This document shows, in pieces, positions 35,133-43,697 of a stretch of 64,000 nucleotides of DNA. A program made the position numbers and the translations under genes. This DNA comes from Flavobacteriaceae bacterium EG-1 (GTDB taxonomy: Bacteria > Bacteroidota > Bacteroidia > Flavobacteriales > Flavobacteriaceae): NCBI RefSeq assembly GCF_009649685.1, contig NZ_WJPK01000001.1, positions 686,760 through 750,759 of the forward strand, read 5' to 3'. A model generated the notes under the pieces. That model was not told the origin of the DNA, did no database searches, and saw nothing but the letters and a program-made list of their open reading frames with translations. Positions within the stretch are counted from its first letter, which is position 1, and every line of letters starts with the position of its first letter.

Positions 35133-36005
35133 ATGAAAACAAGAAGTATAGAAAAAGTAACACCACCAGGTAGCCCTCATTTTGTAGGTGATGGTTTTAG
35201 AGTACATAATTTTATACCTGGAACATCAACAATGAAACGGATGGATCCCTTTATTATGATGGATTATAATTCAAAATTTAATTTCCCACCCACCGATACT
35301 CCAAAAGGTGTTGGTGTACACCCACATCGCGGGTTTGAAACTGTGACCATAGCATATAAAGGCAGGGTTGAACACGGTGATAGTGCAGGAGGCGGGGGAA
35401 TAATTGGCGAAGGTGATGTGCAATGGATGACTGCCGCCTCAGGGGTATTACACAAAGAATTTCATGAAACAGAATGGAGTAAAAAAGGTGGAGAATTTCA
35501 AATGGTTCAATTGTGGGTAAACTTACCGGCAAAGGATAAAATGAGTCCTCCAAAATACCAAGCAATTCCCAATCATGAAATGCTTAATATAGCATTACCC
35601 AATAATGCCGGTGAAATTGAAGTCATAGCCGGAGCGTATGAAGGTAAAAAAGGACCTGCATCAACTTTTTCACCAATAAATATGTATAATGTCAAATTAA
35701 ATAAAGGAGGTAAAACACAATTATCATTTCCAGTACATTATACTACTGCACTAGTAATGATTGAAGGTGATGCTATAATAAATGAAAGCACAGATGCATT
35801 ACAAGATCATTTTGTAATGTTTGGCAATGATGGAGAATCATTTGCGATTGAAGCGAAATCAGATGCTATTATTTTAGTTCTAAGTGGGGAGCCTTTAAAC
35901 GAACCTATTGCAGCGCAAGGTCCCTTTGTTATGAATACAAGAGAAGAATTAATGGAGGCTTTTCAAGATTTTAATACAGGTAAATTTGGGTATTTAGAAG
36001 CCTAA
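35133..36005 (+). CDS. Pirin family protein
   Basis: A 290-residue bicupin. The N-terminal cupin has the pirin signature VGVHPHRGFETVTI with His63 and His65, and LHKEFHETEW with His107 and a nearby Glu, the iron ligands. The second cupin (about 180-280) is less conserved, as usual. Pirins are implicated in quercetin dioxygenase activity and redox sensing; the role here is unknown. It is followed by a strong terminator. Confidence 0.95.
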   Translation: MKTRSIEKVTPPGSPHFVGDGFRVHNFIPGTSTMKRMDPFIMMDYNSKFNFPPTDTPKGVGVHPHRGFETVTIAYKGRVEHGDSAGGGGIIGEGDVQWMTAASGVLHKEFHETEWSKKGGEFQMVQLWVNLPAKDKMSPPKYQAIPNHEMLNIALPNNAGEIEVIAGAYEGKKGPASTFSPINMYNVKLNKGGKTQLSFPVHYTTALVMIEGDAIINESTDALQDHFVMFGNDGESFAIEAKSDAIILVLSGEPLNEPIAAQGPFVMNTREELMEAFQDFNTGKFGYLEA

Positions 36006-36007
36006 AT

Positions 36008-36038
36008 AAAAAAGCAGCTGTTTTAAAGCTGCTTTTTT
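36008..36038 (+). terminator. Bidirectional intrinsic terminator
   Basis: A 12-bp perfect stem, AAAAAAGCAGCT (36008-36019) and AGCTGCTTTTTT (36027-36038), loop of 7. A-tract before and T-tract after make it work on both strands, between pirin and the fragment below. Confidence 0.95.
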
Positions 36039-36057
36039 ATTAAACCTTAAACTAAGA

Positions 36058-36333
36058 TTAATTGAATTCCCGAATTTCTACATTTTTATAATAGATTTCA
36101 GCAAATTCAGATTGCAATAAAATTTTACCTTTTTTAAGGCTCGAATTGGTGCCATAATTAACAACTTCACCGTTTACAATATGTACACATATACCATTAA
36201 ATGAAAGTACTTCAACTGTATTCCATTCACCTTTAGGGAATTCATTTGCTTTAGATTTTACAATACTCGAATAGGGCTTTGATTCATTTTGCTTTCCATC
36301 TACTTCAATAGTACTAAGTCCTAAACCAAGCAC
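36058..36333 (-). pseudogene. C-terminal remnant of a DUF1080 (3-keto-disaccharide hydrolase-like) protein
   Basis: This 91-codon frame opens with a GTG at 36333 inside the end of the Zur gene. Its text (EFPKGEWNTVEVLSFNGICVHIVNGEVVNYG, ILLQSEFAEIYYKNVEIREFN) matches the last third of DUF1080 jelly-roll proteins, which bind or cleave sugars outside the cell. The signal peptide and first two thirds are missing; an in-frame TGA stands two codons before the GTG. It therefore looks like a leftover after a deletion or rearrangement that fused to the 3' end of zur. It could still be translated by coupling, but would not make a full domain. Confidence 0.7.
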
Positions 36334-36701
36334 TCTTCACATTTACCTTGAATTAATAATTGAGAAAATTCTATTTTCCTATTTGGTAATTTCGGAAGCG
36401 CAACACTAACGCTTAAACAATCTACTTTTCCACAACTAAGACATTGAAAATGAGGATGTAAGTCGCTATGCTCCGATGCAGTACAACCGTTACATTTTGC
36501 GTACCATTTGTGACCTTCTTTACCAAGAAAAGAATGCAGTATACCATCGTCTTCCAACTTATCTAAAACGCGATAAATAGTAGTTTTATTAAACTTTGTA
36601 CCTAATTGCTCAATAAGTTTTTTAGCAGAAATGGCTACCGCACTAGCATTGAACTCATCTAGTAATACTTCTACTGCCTTGGTTTTTCTTATAACACCCA
36701 T
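36321..36701 (-). CDS. zur: Fur-family repressor, probably Zur
   Basis: A Fur-family regulator of 126 residues from the ATG at 36701 (MGVIRKTKA). I choose this start because the -7 element lies at 36706-36713, so the longer frame would begin upstream of transcription. It has the winged helix (TKFNKTTIYRVLDKLEDDGILHSF), DLHPHFQCLSCGKVDC with the structural zinc Cys pair, and a second Cys pair GKCEEC at the C-terminus. The divergent genes (folE, TonB receptor, His-rich lipoproteins) fit zinc-starvation genes, so Zur is the best reading; Fur or Mur are the alternatives. Two operator-like repeats lie in the intergenic gap. Confidence 0.85.
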   Translation of the reverse strand: MGVIRKTKAVEVLLDEFNASAVAISAKKLIEQLGTKFNKTTIYRVLDKLEDDGILHSFLGKEGHKWYAKCNGCTASEHSDLHPHFQCLSCGKVDCLSVSVALPKLPNRKIEFSQLLIQGKCEECLV

Positions 36702-36705
36702 ACAA

Positions 36706-36736
36706 CAAATATAACGCAACCGTGTTGCAATAACAA
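36706..36736 (-). promoter_or_regulatory. Promoter of zur
   Basis: On the minus strand, TTG (36736-36734), 20-base spacer and TATATTTG (36713-36706) match the Bacteroidota consensus. The -7 is 4 bases from the ATG, so the message is nearly leaderless. The repeat at 36716-36728 lies between the elements. Confidence 0.65.
36716..36728. promoter_or_regulatory. Putative Zur operator 1
   Basis: Perfect inverted repeat GCAAC-CGT-GTTGC. It sits inside the zur promoter spacer and covers the -33 TTG of the divergent merC-like promoter, so one bound dimer could repress both directions. Confidence 0.6.
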
Positions 36737-36754
36737 AAAATATAATTACATTTG
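36725..36754 (+). promoter_or_regulatory. Promoter of the zinc-uptake operon
   Basis: TTG (36725-36727), 19-base spacer, TACATTTG (36747-36754): an exact fit to TTG-N17-23-TANNTTTG, with the ATG 29 bases downstream. Both operator-like repeats overlap its elements. Confidence 0.75.
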
Positions 36755-36767
36755 CAACTCAGTTGTA
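36753..36767. promoter_or_regulatory. Putative Zur operator 2
   Basis: Inverted repeat TGCAAC-TCA-GTTGTA (one G-T pair), the same GCAAC-N3-GTTG core as operator 1, centre to centre 38 bases away. It overlaps the end of the -7 element and the expected start of transcription. Confidence 0.6.
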
Positions 36768-36782
36768 TTAACAGACAATTTA

Positions 36783-37187
36783 ATGATATTAGTAAAACAA
36801 AAATCCGATATTCTAGGTAGCTTTGCAAGTTCTTTATGTTTAGTCCATTGTATAGCCACTCCCTTTCTTTTTATAGCTCAAGCGGGTTCTGCTACCTGTT
36901 GTGATGGTCCACCTTTATGGTGGAAATTTATGGATTATCTATTTTTAGGCATTTCATTTTTCGCCATTTTATGGTCTACTAAAACAACTACCCTCAAATG
37001 GATTAAACCTGTGCTTTGGCTTAATTGGTCGGTTTTAGCAACAATAATATTAAATGAAAAATTAGAATTGTTTCATTTACCTGAAGCTGTAATCTATATA
37101 CCAGCTATTGCTTTAGTAATGCTGCACTTATACAATAGAAAACATTGTAAATGTGCCTCTAATAAATGTTGTGTAAATGAAGGATAA
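36783..37187 (+). CDS. MerC-like membrane protein of the zinc-starvation operon
   Basis: A 134-residue protein with four hydrophobic segments and the MerC-domain pattern: SDILGSFASSLCLVHCIATPFLF in helix 1 with a Cys-x-x-His-Cys set, then ATCCDGP after the helix. The end is Cys/His-rich (RKHCKCASNKCC). MerC proteins carry Hg(II), but homologues in Bacteroidota are found with Zur-controlled genes. First gene of the operon; its 3' end overlaps folE by 11 bases. Zinc import or sensing is inferred from context. Confidence 0.82.
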   Translation: MILVKQKSDILGSFASSLCLVHCIATPFLFIAQAGSATCCDGPPLWWKFMDYLFLGISFFAILWSTKTTTLKWIKPVLWLNWSVLATIILNEKLELFHLPEAVIYIPAIALVMLHLYNRKHCKCASNKCCVNEG

Positions 37188-37860
37188 AGAACAAATAGAA
37201 ATTATTGGGGACAATCATTTTTCTACCAACGTGGAAACACCTTTAACAACTAATGCTTTTGTTAAAAGTGACGATGAAAAAATAGGAAATATACAATGCC
37301 ATTTTGCAAAAATAATGGAGGAGCTAGGTTTGGATTTAACAGACGATAGTTTATCTGGCACGCCATACCGTTTTGCTAAAATGTATGTAAAAGAATTGTT
37401 TTACGGATTAGACCCCAAAAACAAACCTAAGCTTTCGGTTTTTGAAAATAAGTATCAATATAAAAAAATGCTTATTGAACAAAACATAACTATAGATTCA
37501 TCATGTGAACACCATTTTTTACCTATAACCGGGCATGCTCATATTGCATATATACCAAAAGATAAGGTTATTGGTTTATCCAAAATTAACCGCTTAGTAG
37601 ATTATTACGCACATCGGCCTCAGGTGCAAGAACGTTTGTCTTTACAAATTTTAAAAGACCTCCAAGGAGTTTTAAACATTAAAGATGTTATTGTAATGAT
37701 AACTGCTAAACACCTGTGCGTTTCATCAAGAGGAATAAAAGATAAAGAAAGTTTTACAACCACCATTGAATATGATGGCGAATTCAATAAACCTAAAATA
37801 AGAAATGAGTTTTTAAAAATTATTGGACAAGAAAAAATATTATCATCAGCACTAAATTAA
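37177..37860 (+). CDS. folE: GTP cyclohydrolase I (FolE)
   Basis: A 227-residue type I GTP cyclohydrolase that opens GTP to dihydroneopterin triphosphate for folate or other pterins. The zinc ligands Cys110, His113 and Cys181 fall at the same numbers as in E. coli (SSCEHHFLP; KHLCVSSRG), and GLSKINRLVDYYAHRPQVQERL is the substrate pocket. Zinc-binding FolE under Zur is often a second copy expressed in zinc shortage; whether another folE exists outside the window cannot be seen. It overlaps the merC-like gene. Confidence 0.95.
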   Translation: MKDKEQIEIIGDNHFSTNVETPLTTNAFVKSDDEKIGNIQCHFAKIMEELGLDLTDDSLSGTPYRFAKMYVKELFYGLDPKNKPKLSVFENKYQYKKMLIEQNITIDSSCEHHFLPITGHAHIAYIPKDKVIGLSKINRLVDYYAHRPQVQERLSLQILKDLQGVLNIKDVIVMITAKHLCVSSRGIKDKESFTTTIEYDGEFNKPKIRNEFLKIIGQEKILSSALN

Positions 37861-37891
37861 TATAGTAACATACAAAACTAATTTCATATTA

Positions 37892-38200
37892 ATGAAGCTT
37901 AGTATTTTAAAAAGAAATATATCTTATTTATTACTCTTTCTTTTTCTATCAACGAAAATGACAGGACTTCATGTAATTTCGCATTCAGATGACGAGAATG
38001 AGAAAGAATCATGCAGTATTTGCGACCATGCAATTGTAAATAGTTTAACACCTACAATTTCTTCCAATTTAAATGAGTTTGAAATTGAAAATATTCATTT
38101 TTACATTGATAGTACTATAACTACTAACTACACCTATATTGTTTCTAATACAATATTAGCCAAAGAACTCTTTTCTAGACCTCCTCCTTTTTTACTTTAA
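37892..38200 (+). CDS. Small exported His/Cys protein of the zinc operon
   Basis: Not recognised as a family. A 102-residue protein with an N-terminal hydrophobic stretch (NISYLLLFLFLSTKMTGLHV), then a cluster HSDDENEKESCSICDHA that could bind a metal, and a second, hydrophilic half ending RPPPFLL. It lies between folE (31-base gap) and the TonB receptor. Similar small proteins precede metal-related receptors in Bacteroidota, in my memory; a metallochaperone or sensing role is inference. Confidence 0.65.
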   Translation: MKLSILKRNISYLLLFLFLSTKMTGLHVISHSDDENEKESCSICDHAIVNSLTPTISSNLNEFEIENIHFYIDSTITTNYTYIVSNTILAKELFSRPPPFLL

Positions 38201-38362
38201 GTTCTCTATACATTTTAATCTTTACAATTACGATTAGGAATAAACTCCATTAACATTAAGGGAGATAACATTTCAACTTATTCTGTACATCAAAAAATGT
38301 ATCGGTTTAGTCCTAATTCTTATTAAAGAATAACAATTCAATTTTTATTAGTGTATCCAAAT

Positions 38363-40732
38363 ATGTTTCATAAAATAATGAACATAGGACTATTTTTTAG
38401 TCTGTGTTCTACAGTATTTGCACAAGATTCTTTTCAAATAAAAGGGGTTGTAATACATGCAAAAGATCTATCACCAGCTGTTGGCGCTACTATTGTTGGG
38501 GAAAAGTTACATTCCGTTTCATCGGATGCTGGTGTTTTTACCTTAAATAATGTAACCCAAGGAACATACTCATTTACAGTATCTCATATTGGTTGTAAAC
38601 CTCAAACTATTAGTGTTACAGTAGGGCCAAATATGAAGGAAATTAAGGTTTATCTAAATGAAGCTGCTACTGTTCTTGAAGAAGTAAAGGTTAACGGAAA
38701 AACGAAAAGAAGAGAAGTCATGGAAACCCCTATGGTTACGCATACGGTATCCGAAGAATTTCTAAAAAGTAATCGGGAAAATAGTTTAATGCAAACCTTG
38801 AGCAAAATTGCCCGTGTAAGTACTATTAATATAGGTTCTGGGCAATCTAAACCTGTAATTCGTGGATTAGGGTTTAATAGAGTAGCGGTGGTTCAAAATG
38901 GAATAAAGCACGAAGCGCAACAATGGGGCAATGACCACGGACTAGAAATTGATCAGCACGGTATTGAAAACATACAGATTATCAAAGGTCCTGCTTCTCT
39001 ATTATACGGTTCTGATGCTATTGCCGGTGTAGTAAACATACAGCCCAATAAAATTCCTTTGCCCAATACCTTTGGTGGGGAAGTCAATATTCTAGGAGAA
39101 AGCAACAATAACTTATTAGGAGTTTCAGCTGGCATTTCGACAAGAAAGGATAAATGGTTTTATCGGAGTCGGCTAACCTATAGAGATTATGGAGATTACA
39201 AGGTACCCGCAAATAGAATAAATTATGAAAATTATGTTTTTGAACTGGACGATAATAATTTAAGAAATACCGCTGGAAATGAAGCTGATGCCAGTCTGAG
39301 TATTGGTTATGTTGCTGAGGGTTTTAAAACAGAAACTGTATTTAGTAATGTAAATGCTAAAAATGGATTCTTTGCTAATGCACATGGTTTGGAAGTTAGA
39401 ACTTCCAGCATAGATTACGATAGTTCTAATAGAGATGTAGACCTACCTTTTCATAAGGTGAACCACTTTAAAATAACGAACAATACAACTATTAGTGCTG
39501 GAGAACATAACTTACATCTTGATTTTGGTTACCAAAACAATAACAGAGAAGAACATTCAGAACCGGTTCCTCATGGATATATGCCAACCCCACCAAATAC
39601 CAAAGAAAGGCTATTCATTAAAAATACCTACTCCTTAAATTTTCGCGATAATTTTAAACCGTCGGATCAACATGGCATGGTTGTAGGTTTAAATGCCGAA
39701 TACCAAAATAATAATATAGGCGGGTGGGGCTTTTTAATTCCCGAATACAATCGTTTTACCGCTGGTGTTTTTGCGTATGACCAGTTTGAGGTAAATTCTA
39801 ATTTTCATATTCTAGCAGGTTTACGTTATGACCTAGGTAGGGTAGCTACCAAGGCGTATTACGATTGGTATCCTTCCACAGTGAATAATGAGGATGGCTC
39901 AACCTCATATATAAAACTACAAAGGTCTAAAAACAAAACTTTAAATTTTGGTAGCCTCAGTGCTGCATTAGGGTTGAGTTACATTGACAATAAAACCAGT
40001 TACAAAATAAATATTGGTAGAAGTTTTAGGATGCCACTGGCTAACGAATTGGCTTCGGATGGTGTAAACTATCACATGTATCGCTATGAGAAAGGAAACC
40101 TGGACTTAGATCCAGAAATTTCTTATCAGCTCGATGTAGCTGTCGATTACACTGCCAAAACTTTTAGTATAGGTGTTAGTCCATTTGTAAATATTTTTCA
40201 AAATTTTATTTACTTAAACCCAACCTCAAGCTACTATGAAACCATCCAAATTTACGAGTATACCCAAGCAGAGGTTTTTAGAGTAGGGGGTGAGCTCAAT
40301 GCAAGCACTACGCTAACTAAAAACTTACAGCTGGATGCATCTGTGGAATATGTGTATTCGGAGCAAACCAGTGGTCCTAAAAAAGGTTTTACTCTACCAT
40401 TTTCTCCGCCATTATCCGGCTTATTATCTTCCAGATACCAATTCAATAATTTTTTATTCTTCAAAAAACCTCAATTAATAGCAGATTATAGAATTACTGC
40501 TGCTCAGGAAAGTATTGTGCCTCCTGAAGAAAAAACAGAAGGTTACCAAGTATTGAACATGTCCTTTTTATCCGAAATGGATTTGTTTAAAAACAGTTTA
40601 CCACTAGAAATGCGTGTAAAATTAAATAACGTATTCGACACCAAATATTTTAATCATACCAGTTTTTACAGACTAATAGACGTTCCAGAACTTGGTAGAA
40701 ATATCTCATTATCCGTAACAGTACCTTTTTAA
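38363..40732 (+). CDS. TonB-dependent outer-membrane receptor, probably zinc
   Basis: A receptor of about 789 residues. I prefer the ATG at 38363 (or 38378) over the GTG at 38351; the signal peptide ends STVFAQ. Domains: a carboxypeptidase-regulatory-like beta domain (about 25-105: IKGVVIHAKDLSPAVGATIVG), the plug (RENSLMQTLSKIARVSTINIGSGQSKPVIRGLGFNRVAVVQ is its core), and a 22-strand barrel ending in VTVPF. External loops contain His-rich patches (FFANAHGLEV, EEHSEPVPHGYMP), as in ZnuD-type receptors. Operon position under a Zur-like operator supports zinc or a zinc-carrier as ligand. Confidence 0.9.
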   Translation: MFHKIMNIGLFFSLCSTVFAQDSFQIKGVVIHAKDLSPAVGATIVGEKLHSVSSDAGVFTLNNVTQGTYSFTVSHIGCKPQTISVTVGPNMKEIKVYLNEAATVLEEVKVNGKTKRREVMETPMVTHTVSEEFLKSNRENSLMQTLSKIARVSTINIGSGQSKPVIRGLGFNRVAVVQNGIKHEAQQWGNDHGLEIDQHGIENIQIIKGPASLLYGSDAIAGVVNIQPNKIPLPNTFGGEVNILGESNNNLLGVSAGISTRKDKWFYRSRLTYRDYGDYKVPANRINYENYVFELDDNNLRNTAGNEADASLSIGYVAEGFKTETVFSNVNAKNGFFANAHGLEVRTSSIDYDSSNRDVDLPFHKVNHFKITNNTTISAGEHNLHLDFGYQNNNREEHSEPVPHGYMPTPPNTKERLFIKNTYSLNFRDNFKPSDQHGMVVGLNAEYQNNNIGGWGFLIPEYNRFTAGVFAYDQFEVNSNFHILAGLRYDLGRVATKAYYDWYPSTVNNEDGSTSYIKLQRSKNKTLNFGSLSAALGLSYIDNKTSYKINIGRSFRMPLANELASDGVNYHMYRYEKGNLDLDPEISYQLDVAVDYTAKTFSIGVSPFVNIFQNFIYLNPTSSYYETIQIYEYTQAEVFRVGGELNASTTLTKNLQLDASVEYVYSEQTSGPKKGFTLPFSPPLSGLLSSRYQFNNFLFFKKPQLIADYRITAAQESIVPPEEKTEGYQVLNMSFLSEMDLFKNSLPLEMRVKLNNVFDTKYFNHTSFYRLIDVPELGRNISLSVTVPF

Positions 40733-40770
40733 ATAATTAGTAATAAGTAATCAAATTAAAATTAAACACT

Positions 40771-41592
40771 ATGAAAACAATTAGTATGAAACCAAATTTT
40801 AAATTTTTAGCAATCGTCGCATCAATCGGACTATTTTTACAATCTTGTAGTAGTGATGATGATGGAGATGTTGAATTGAGTGCACCTGTAATTACAGCTT
40901 TTGAATATGGTGAAGGCCATCATGGCGAAGACGAAGATGAAGATCATGACCATGAATCAGAAGAAGCATACACTTATAGAGGTTCTGACATTCATTTAGA
41001 AGCAGAAATTACAGCGGAAGCTACTGTAAGTAGCATTACCGTTTCTATTCATTCAGATGAAGTAACAGCTACTGGCGATGAAGTGGATTGGGAATTTGAA
41101 CAAGTATATACAGATGCTGACTATTTAGTTATTAATCCTACTTTTCATGAACATATAGATATTCCTGCAAATATTCCAGTGGGAGAGTATCATATTGAAT
41201 TTTTGGTTACTGATTCACTAGGGAATAGCACAGAAGTAGAAGGACATGTAGAAATTATAGACACTATTACCATTAGTGGTTTTGAAATGGATGAAACGGT
41301 CGCTAGAGGAGAAGATTTCCACGTTGAGTTTATGATTGAAGCGGCACACGGTATACACAATATTACCATTGACATTCATGCAGACGGAGTTACACCTGGT
41401 GAAGAAGAAGTAGAATGGGATTATGAAGCAGAATTTTTAGACGGTTATCATGAAGAAACCGAAGCAGAATTTCACGAGCATATTGATGTACCTGCTACTG
41501 CTCCTGCAGGAGAATACCACATAATCTTTACTGTTGAAGATGAAGATGGTGACACATTAGAATATGAAACTCATATTGATGTTACTGCCTAA
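40771..41592 (+). CDS. His/Asp-rich lipoprotein with two DUF4625 domains
   Basis: A 273-residue lipoprotein (signal ends FLQSCSSDDDGD). A strongly acidic His tract (GEGHHGEDEDEDHDHESEE, residues about 47-66) is followed by two DUF4625-like beta domains. Each ends with the motif FHEHIDIPANIPVGEYHI or FHEHIDVPATAPAGEYHI, so His residues recur at the same places. It is 38 bases after the TonB receptor and would sit at the outer membrane, where it could capture zinc and hand it to the receptor. That function is inferred. Confidence 0.8.
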   Translation: MKTISMKPNFKFLAIVASIGLFLQSCSSDDDGDVELSAPVITAFEYGEGHHGEDEDEDHDHESEEAYTYRGSDIHLEAEITAEATVSSITVSIHSDEVTATGDEVDWEFEQVYTDADYLVINPTFHEHIDIPANIPVGEYHIEFLVTDSLGNSTEVEGHVEIIDTITISGFEMDETVARGEDFHVEFMIEAAHGIHNITIDIHADGVTPGEEEVEWDYEAEFLDGYHEETEAEFHEHIDVPATAPAGEYHIIFTVEDEDGDTLEYETHIDVTA

Positions 41593-41606
41593 TAAATAAA
41601 AATAAC

Positions 41607-41638
41607 ACCGCATGGTATCACGTATACTATGCGGTTTT
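41607..41638 (+). terminator. Hairpin between the two DUF4625 genes
   Basis: A 12-bp stem, ACCGCATGGTAT (41607-41618) and ATACTATGCGGT (41624-41635), one G-T pair, loop of 5, then TTT. A weak intrinsic terminator or processing site that would lower expression of the last gene. Confidence 0.7.
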
Positions 41639-41650
41639 AAATCTTATAAA

Positions 41651-42130
41651 ATGAAGTTTACATTAAAACATATATATTTATTTTCTCTTTTGCTATTAAT
41701 TGGCTCATGCTCCAATGATGATGGTGTTAAAATAGATGAAGAAAAACCCACAATAAGCGTAAATTATACTGGAGGTTTTCCTCAAGGCTGTGCCTTACTA
41801 ACACGTGGTGAAACCTATAATTTTAAAGCTATGGTTACAGACAATAGTGCTTTGGCTTCATATAGCATTGATATACATCAGAACTTTGACCATCATACAC
41901 ATGATGATCAGGTAACGGATTGTACTTTAGATGCTTTAAAACAAGCGACAAACCCTTTGATTTTTATTGAAAACTATACCATTGAAGGTGGGTTAACTAG
42001 TTATGAAATCAATATTCCCGTAACAATATCTTCTGATGTTGAAGTCGGTGATTATCATTGTGCATATTCGGTAACCGATGAAACTGGCTGGCAAAGTAGA
42101 ACATCTATTGATATAAAAATTGTGAAGTAA
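41651..42130 (+). CDS. DUF4625 lipoprotein
   Basis: A lipoprotein of 159 residues from the ATG at 41651 (MKFTLKHIYLF); the frame's earlier ATG at 41612 lies inside the upstream hairpin and gives no signal peptide. The signal ends LIGSCSNDDG. One DUF4625-like domain: ISVNYTGGFPQGCALLTRGETYNFKAMVTDNSAL, then IDIHQNFDHHTHDDQ and a final VGDYHCAYSVTDETGWQS. His cluster HQNFDHHTHDD again suits metal binding. Last gene of the zinc-uptake operon. Confidence 0.75.
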   Translation: MKFTLKHIYLFSLLLLIGSCSNDDGVKIDEEKPTISVNYTGGFPQGCALLTRGETYNFKAMVTDNSALASYSIDIHQNFDHHTHDDQVTDCTLDALKQATNPLIFIENYTIEGGLTSYEINIPVTISSDVEVGDYHCAYSVTDETGWQSRTSIDIKIVK

Positions 42131-42271
42131 ACCAAATTGAATCCGGATTTCTAAATCAAGTAAGATTATGGAATCATTAAATTGTCATATCATATTCTAC
42201 GTAAAATTTTATCAAGCTTACAAGTTCTTCAGGCAACGAATACAAATTAAATTAAATCATAATCTACAAAA

Positions 42272-43684
42272 CTAATTCATCCAACCACCACCAAGGGCGC
42301 GGTACAATTCTATAATAGCTTGCAACTCGTCTTTTTTATCTTCTACACCATCTAACTGTGCCGACAATAAACTGTTTTTAGTAGTTAATACATCGGTATA
42401 ATTGGTGCTAGATGAATATTCTAATAAAGCTTCGGTAAACTCTACAGATTTTTCAAGAGCAGCTATTTGATGTGCTCTAGACTCTTGTTTTTCTTTAGTC
42501 TTATTGTACGAATACAAGGCATTTGAAATTTCGGAACCTGCATTTAACCATGCTGTTTTATAATCATAAAACGACTGTTGTTGAACCGATTTATTTATTT
42601 TCAGTGTTGCTTTGTTTGCTCCGTTTGCAAAAATGGGCTGTGTTAAGCCACCTATTAAATTATAGAAAATAGAATTATCGAAAAAATCGGATAAATTTAA
42701 TGACGACAAACCTCCACTTGCTGAAATGGTCAAGGATGGATAAAAATTTGTTTTTGCTACATTTACATCTTCAAAAGCACTTCTAAAAGCCATTTCTGCT
42801 TCTTGAATATCCGGTCTGTTTCTTAACAATGAAGATGGTATTCCTATTTTTAAATCGGCGTATGCCTCCTGTTCTTTTAAAGATGTTCTTTCTATAGTAC
42901 CAGGTAATCTGCCTAACAAAATAGCCAAGGCATTTTCTTGTTCTAAAATGGATATTTCTATATCTGGTATAGAGGTTTCTATCTCATACCTACTTGCTTC
43001 ACTTTGTACAACAGCAGCTCCATCAACCACGGCCGATTCTTTTAAATACTTCATGGTTTCTTGATCACCAATTCTATTTTCTAAAGTTTTTTTGGTAATC
43101 TCTAATTGCTCATCTAAAGTTAGCAAGTTATAATAAGCTGTGGCAATGTCTGAAATTAACTGTGTTTGTACTGCTTTGGTTGCAGCTTCGGTTTCTAAAA
43201 ACGACGCCAAAACAGCCCTTTTGTTACTGCGCAACTTACCCCAAACATCTAGTTCCCAACTACTACTTAGTTGCCCTATATAAGATGTGGTGTTTAAATC
43301 TATACCGCTTACACTTCCTAAGTTTAAAGAAGACTCTGACGTTTTAGATCGCGTAACACTGGCGCTTCCTTCTAAACTTGGCAATACCGCTAATCTTGCT
43401 TCAACCAAACTGGCTTTAGCTTGGTTTATGTTTTCTATTGCTACTTTTAAGTCTAGGTTGTTTTGCAACCCTTCTTCTATCAAATTTTGCAATACACTGT
43501 CGGAAATTATTTCTTTCCAAGGCATCGTTGCCATGGATGTTGTATCATTAACCAAGGTATCTCTGTATTGTTCTGCAAATTCACTATCTGGCGTGGTATA
43601 TCTTTTATTGATCACCCCACAAGAATTCATCAGTAAAACAAGTACAGCGATAGGAATGATGTATGTTATAGTATTAGATTTCAT
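42272..43684 (-). CDS. TolC-type outer-membrane efflux lipoprotein (NodT/OprM family)
   Basis: The 470-residue outer-membrane channel of an RND pump. It has a lipobox (LLMNSCGVI) as in OprM, then the two repeated OEP domains of long coiled-coil helices (LVEARLAVLPSLEGSASVTRSK; VAKTNFYPSLTISASGGLS). The conserved RNRPDIQEAEMAFRSA is present. It is 13 bases downstream of the pump gene and last in the operon. Confidence 0.93.
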   Translation of the reverse strand: MKSNTITYIIPIAVLVLLMNSCGVINKRYTTPDSEFAEQYRDTLVNDTTSMATMPWKEIISDSVLQNLIEEGLQNNLDLKVAIENINQAKASLVEARLAVLPSLEGSASVTRSKTSESSLNLGSVSGIDLNTTSYIGQLSSSWELDVWGKLRSNKRAVLASFLETEAATKAVQTQLISDIATAYYNLLTLDEQLEITKKTLENRIGDQETMKYLKESAVVDGAAVVQSEASRYEIETSIPDIEISILEQENALAILLGRLPGTIERTSLKEQEAYADLKIGIPSSLLRNRPDIQEAEMAFRSAFEDVNVAKTNFYPSLTISASGGLSSLNLSDFFDNSIFYNLIGGLTQPIFANGANKATLKINKSVQQQSFYDYKTAWLNAGSEISNALYSYNKTKEKQESRAHQIAALEKSVEFTEALLEYSSSTNYTDVLTTKNSLLSAQLDGVEDKKDELQAIIELYRALGGGWMN

Positions 43685-43697
43685 ATCTGTATTCGCT

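Noticed and set aside
41612-41650. Upstream ATG of the second DUF4625 gene
   Set aside because: It lies inside the hairpin, adds a non-signal N-terminus, and the lipoprotein signal starts properly at 41651.
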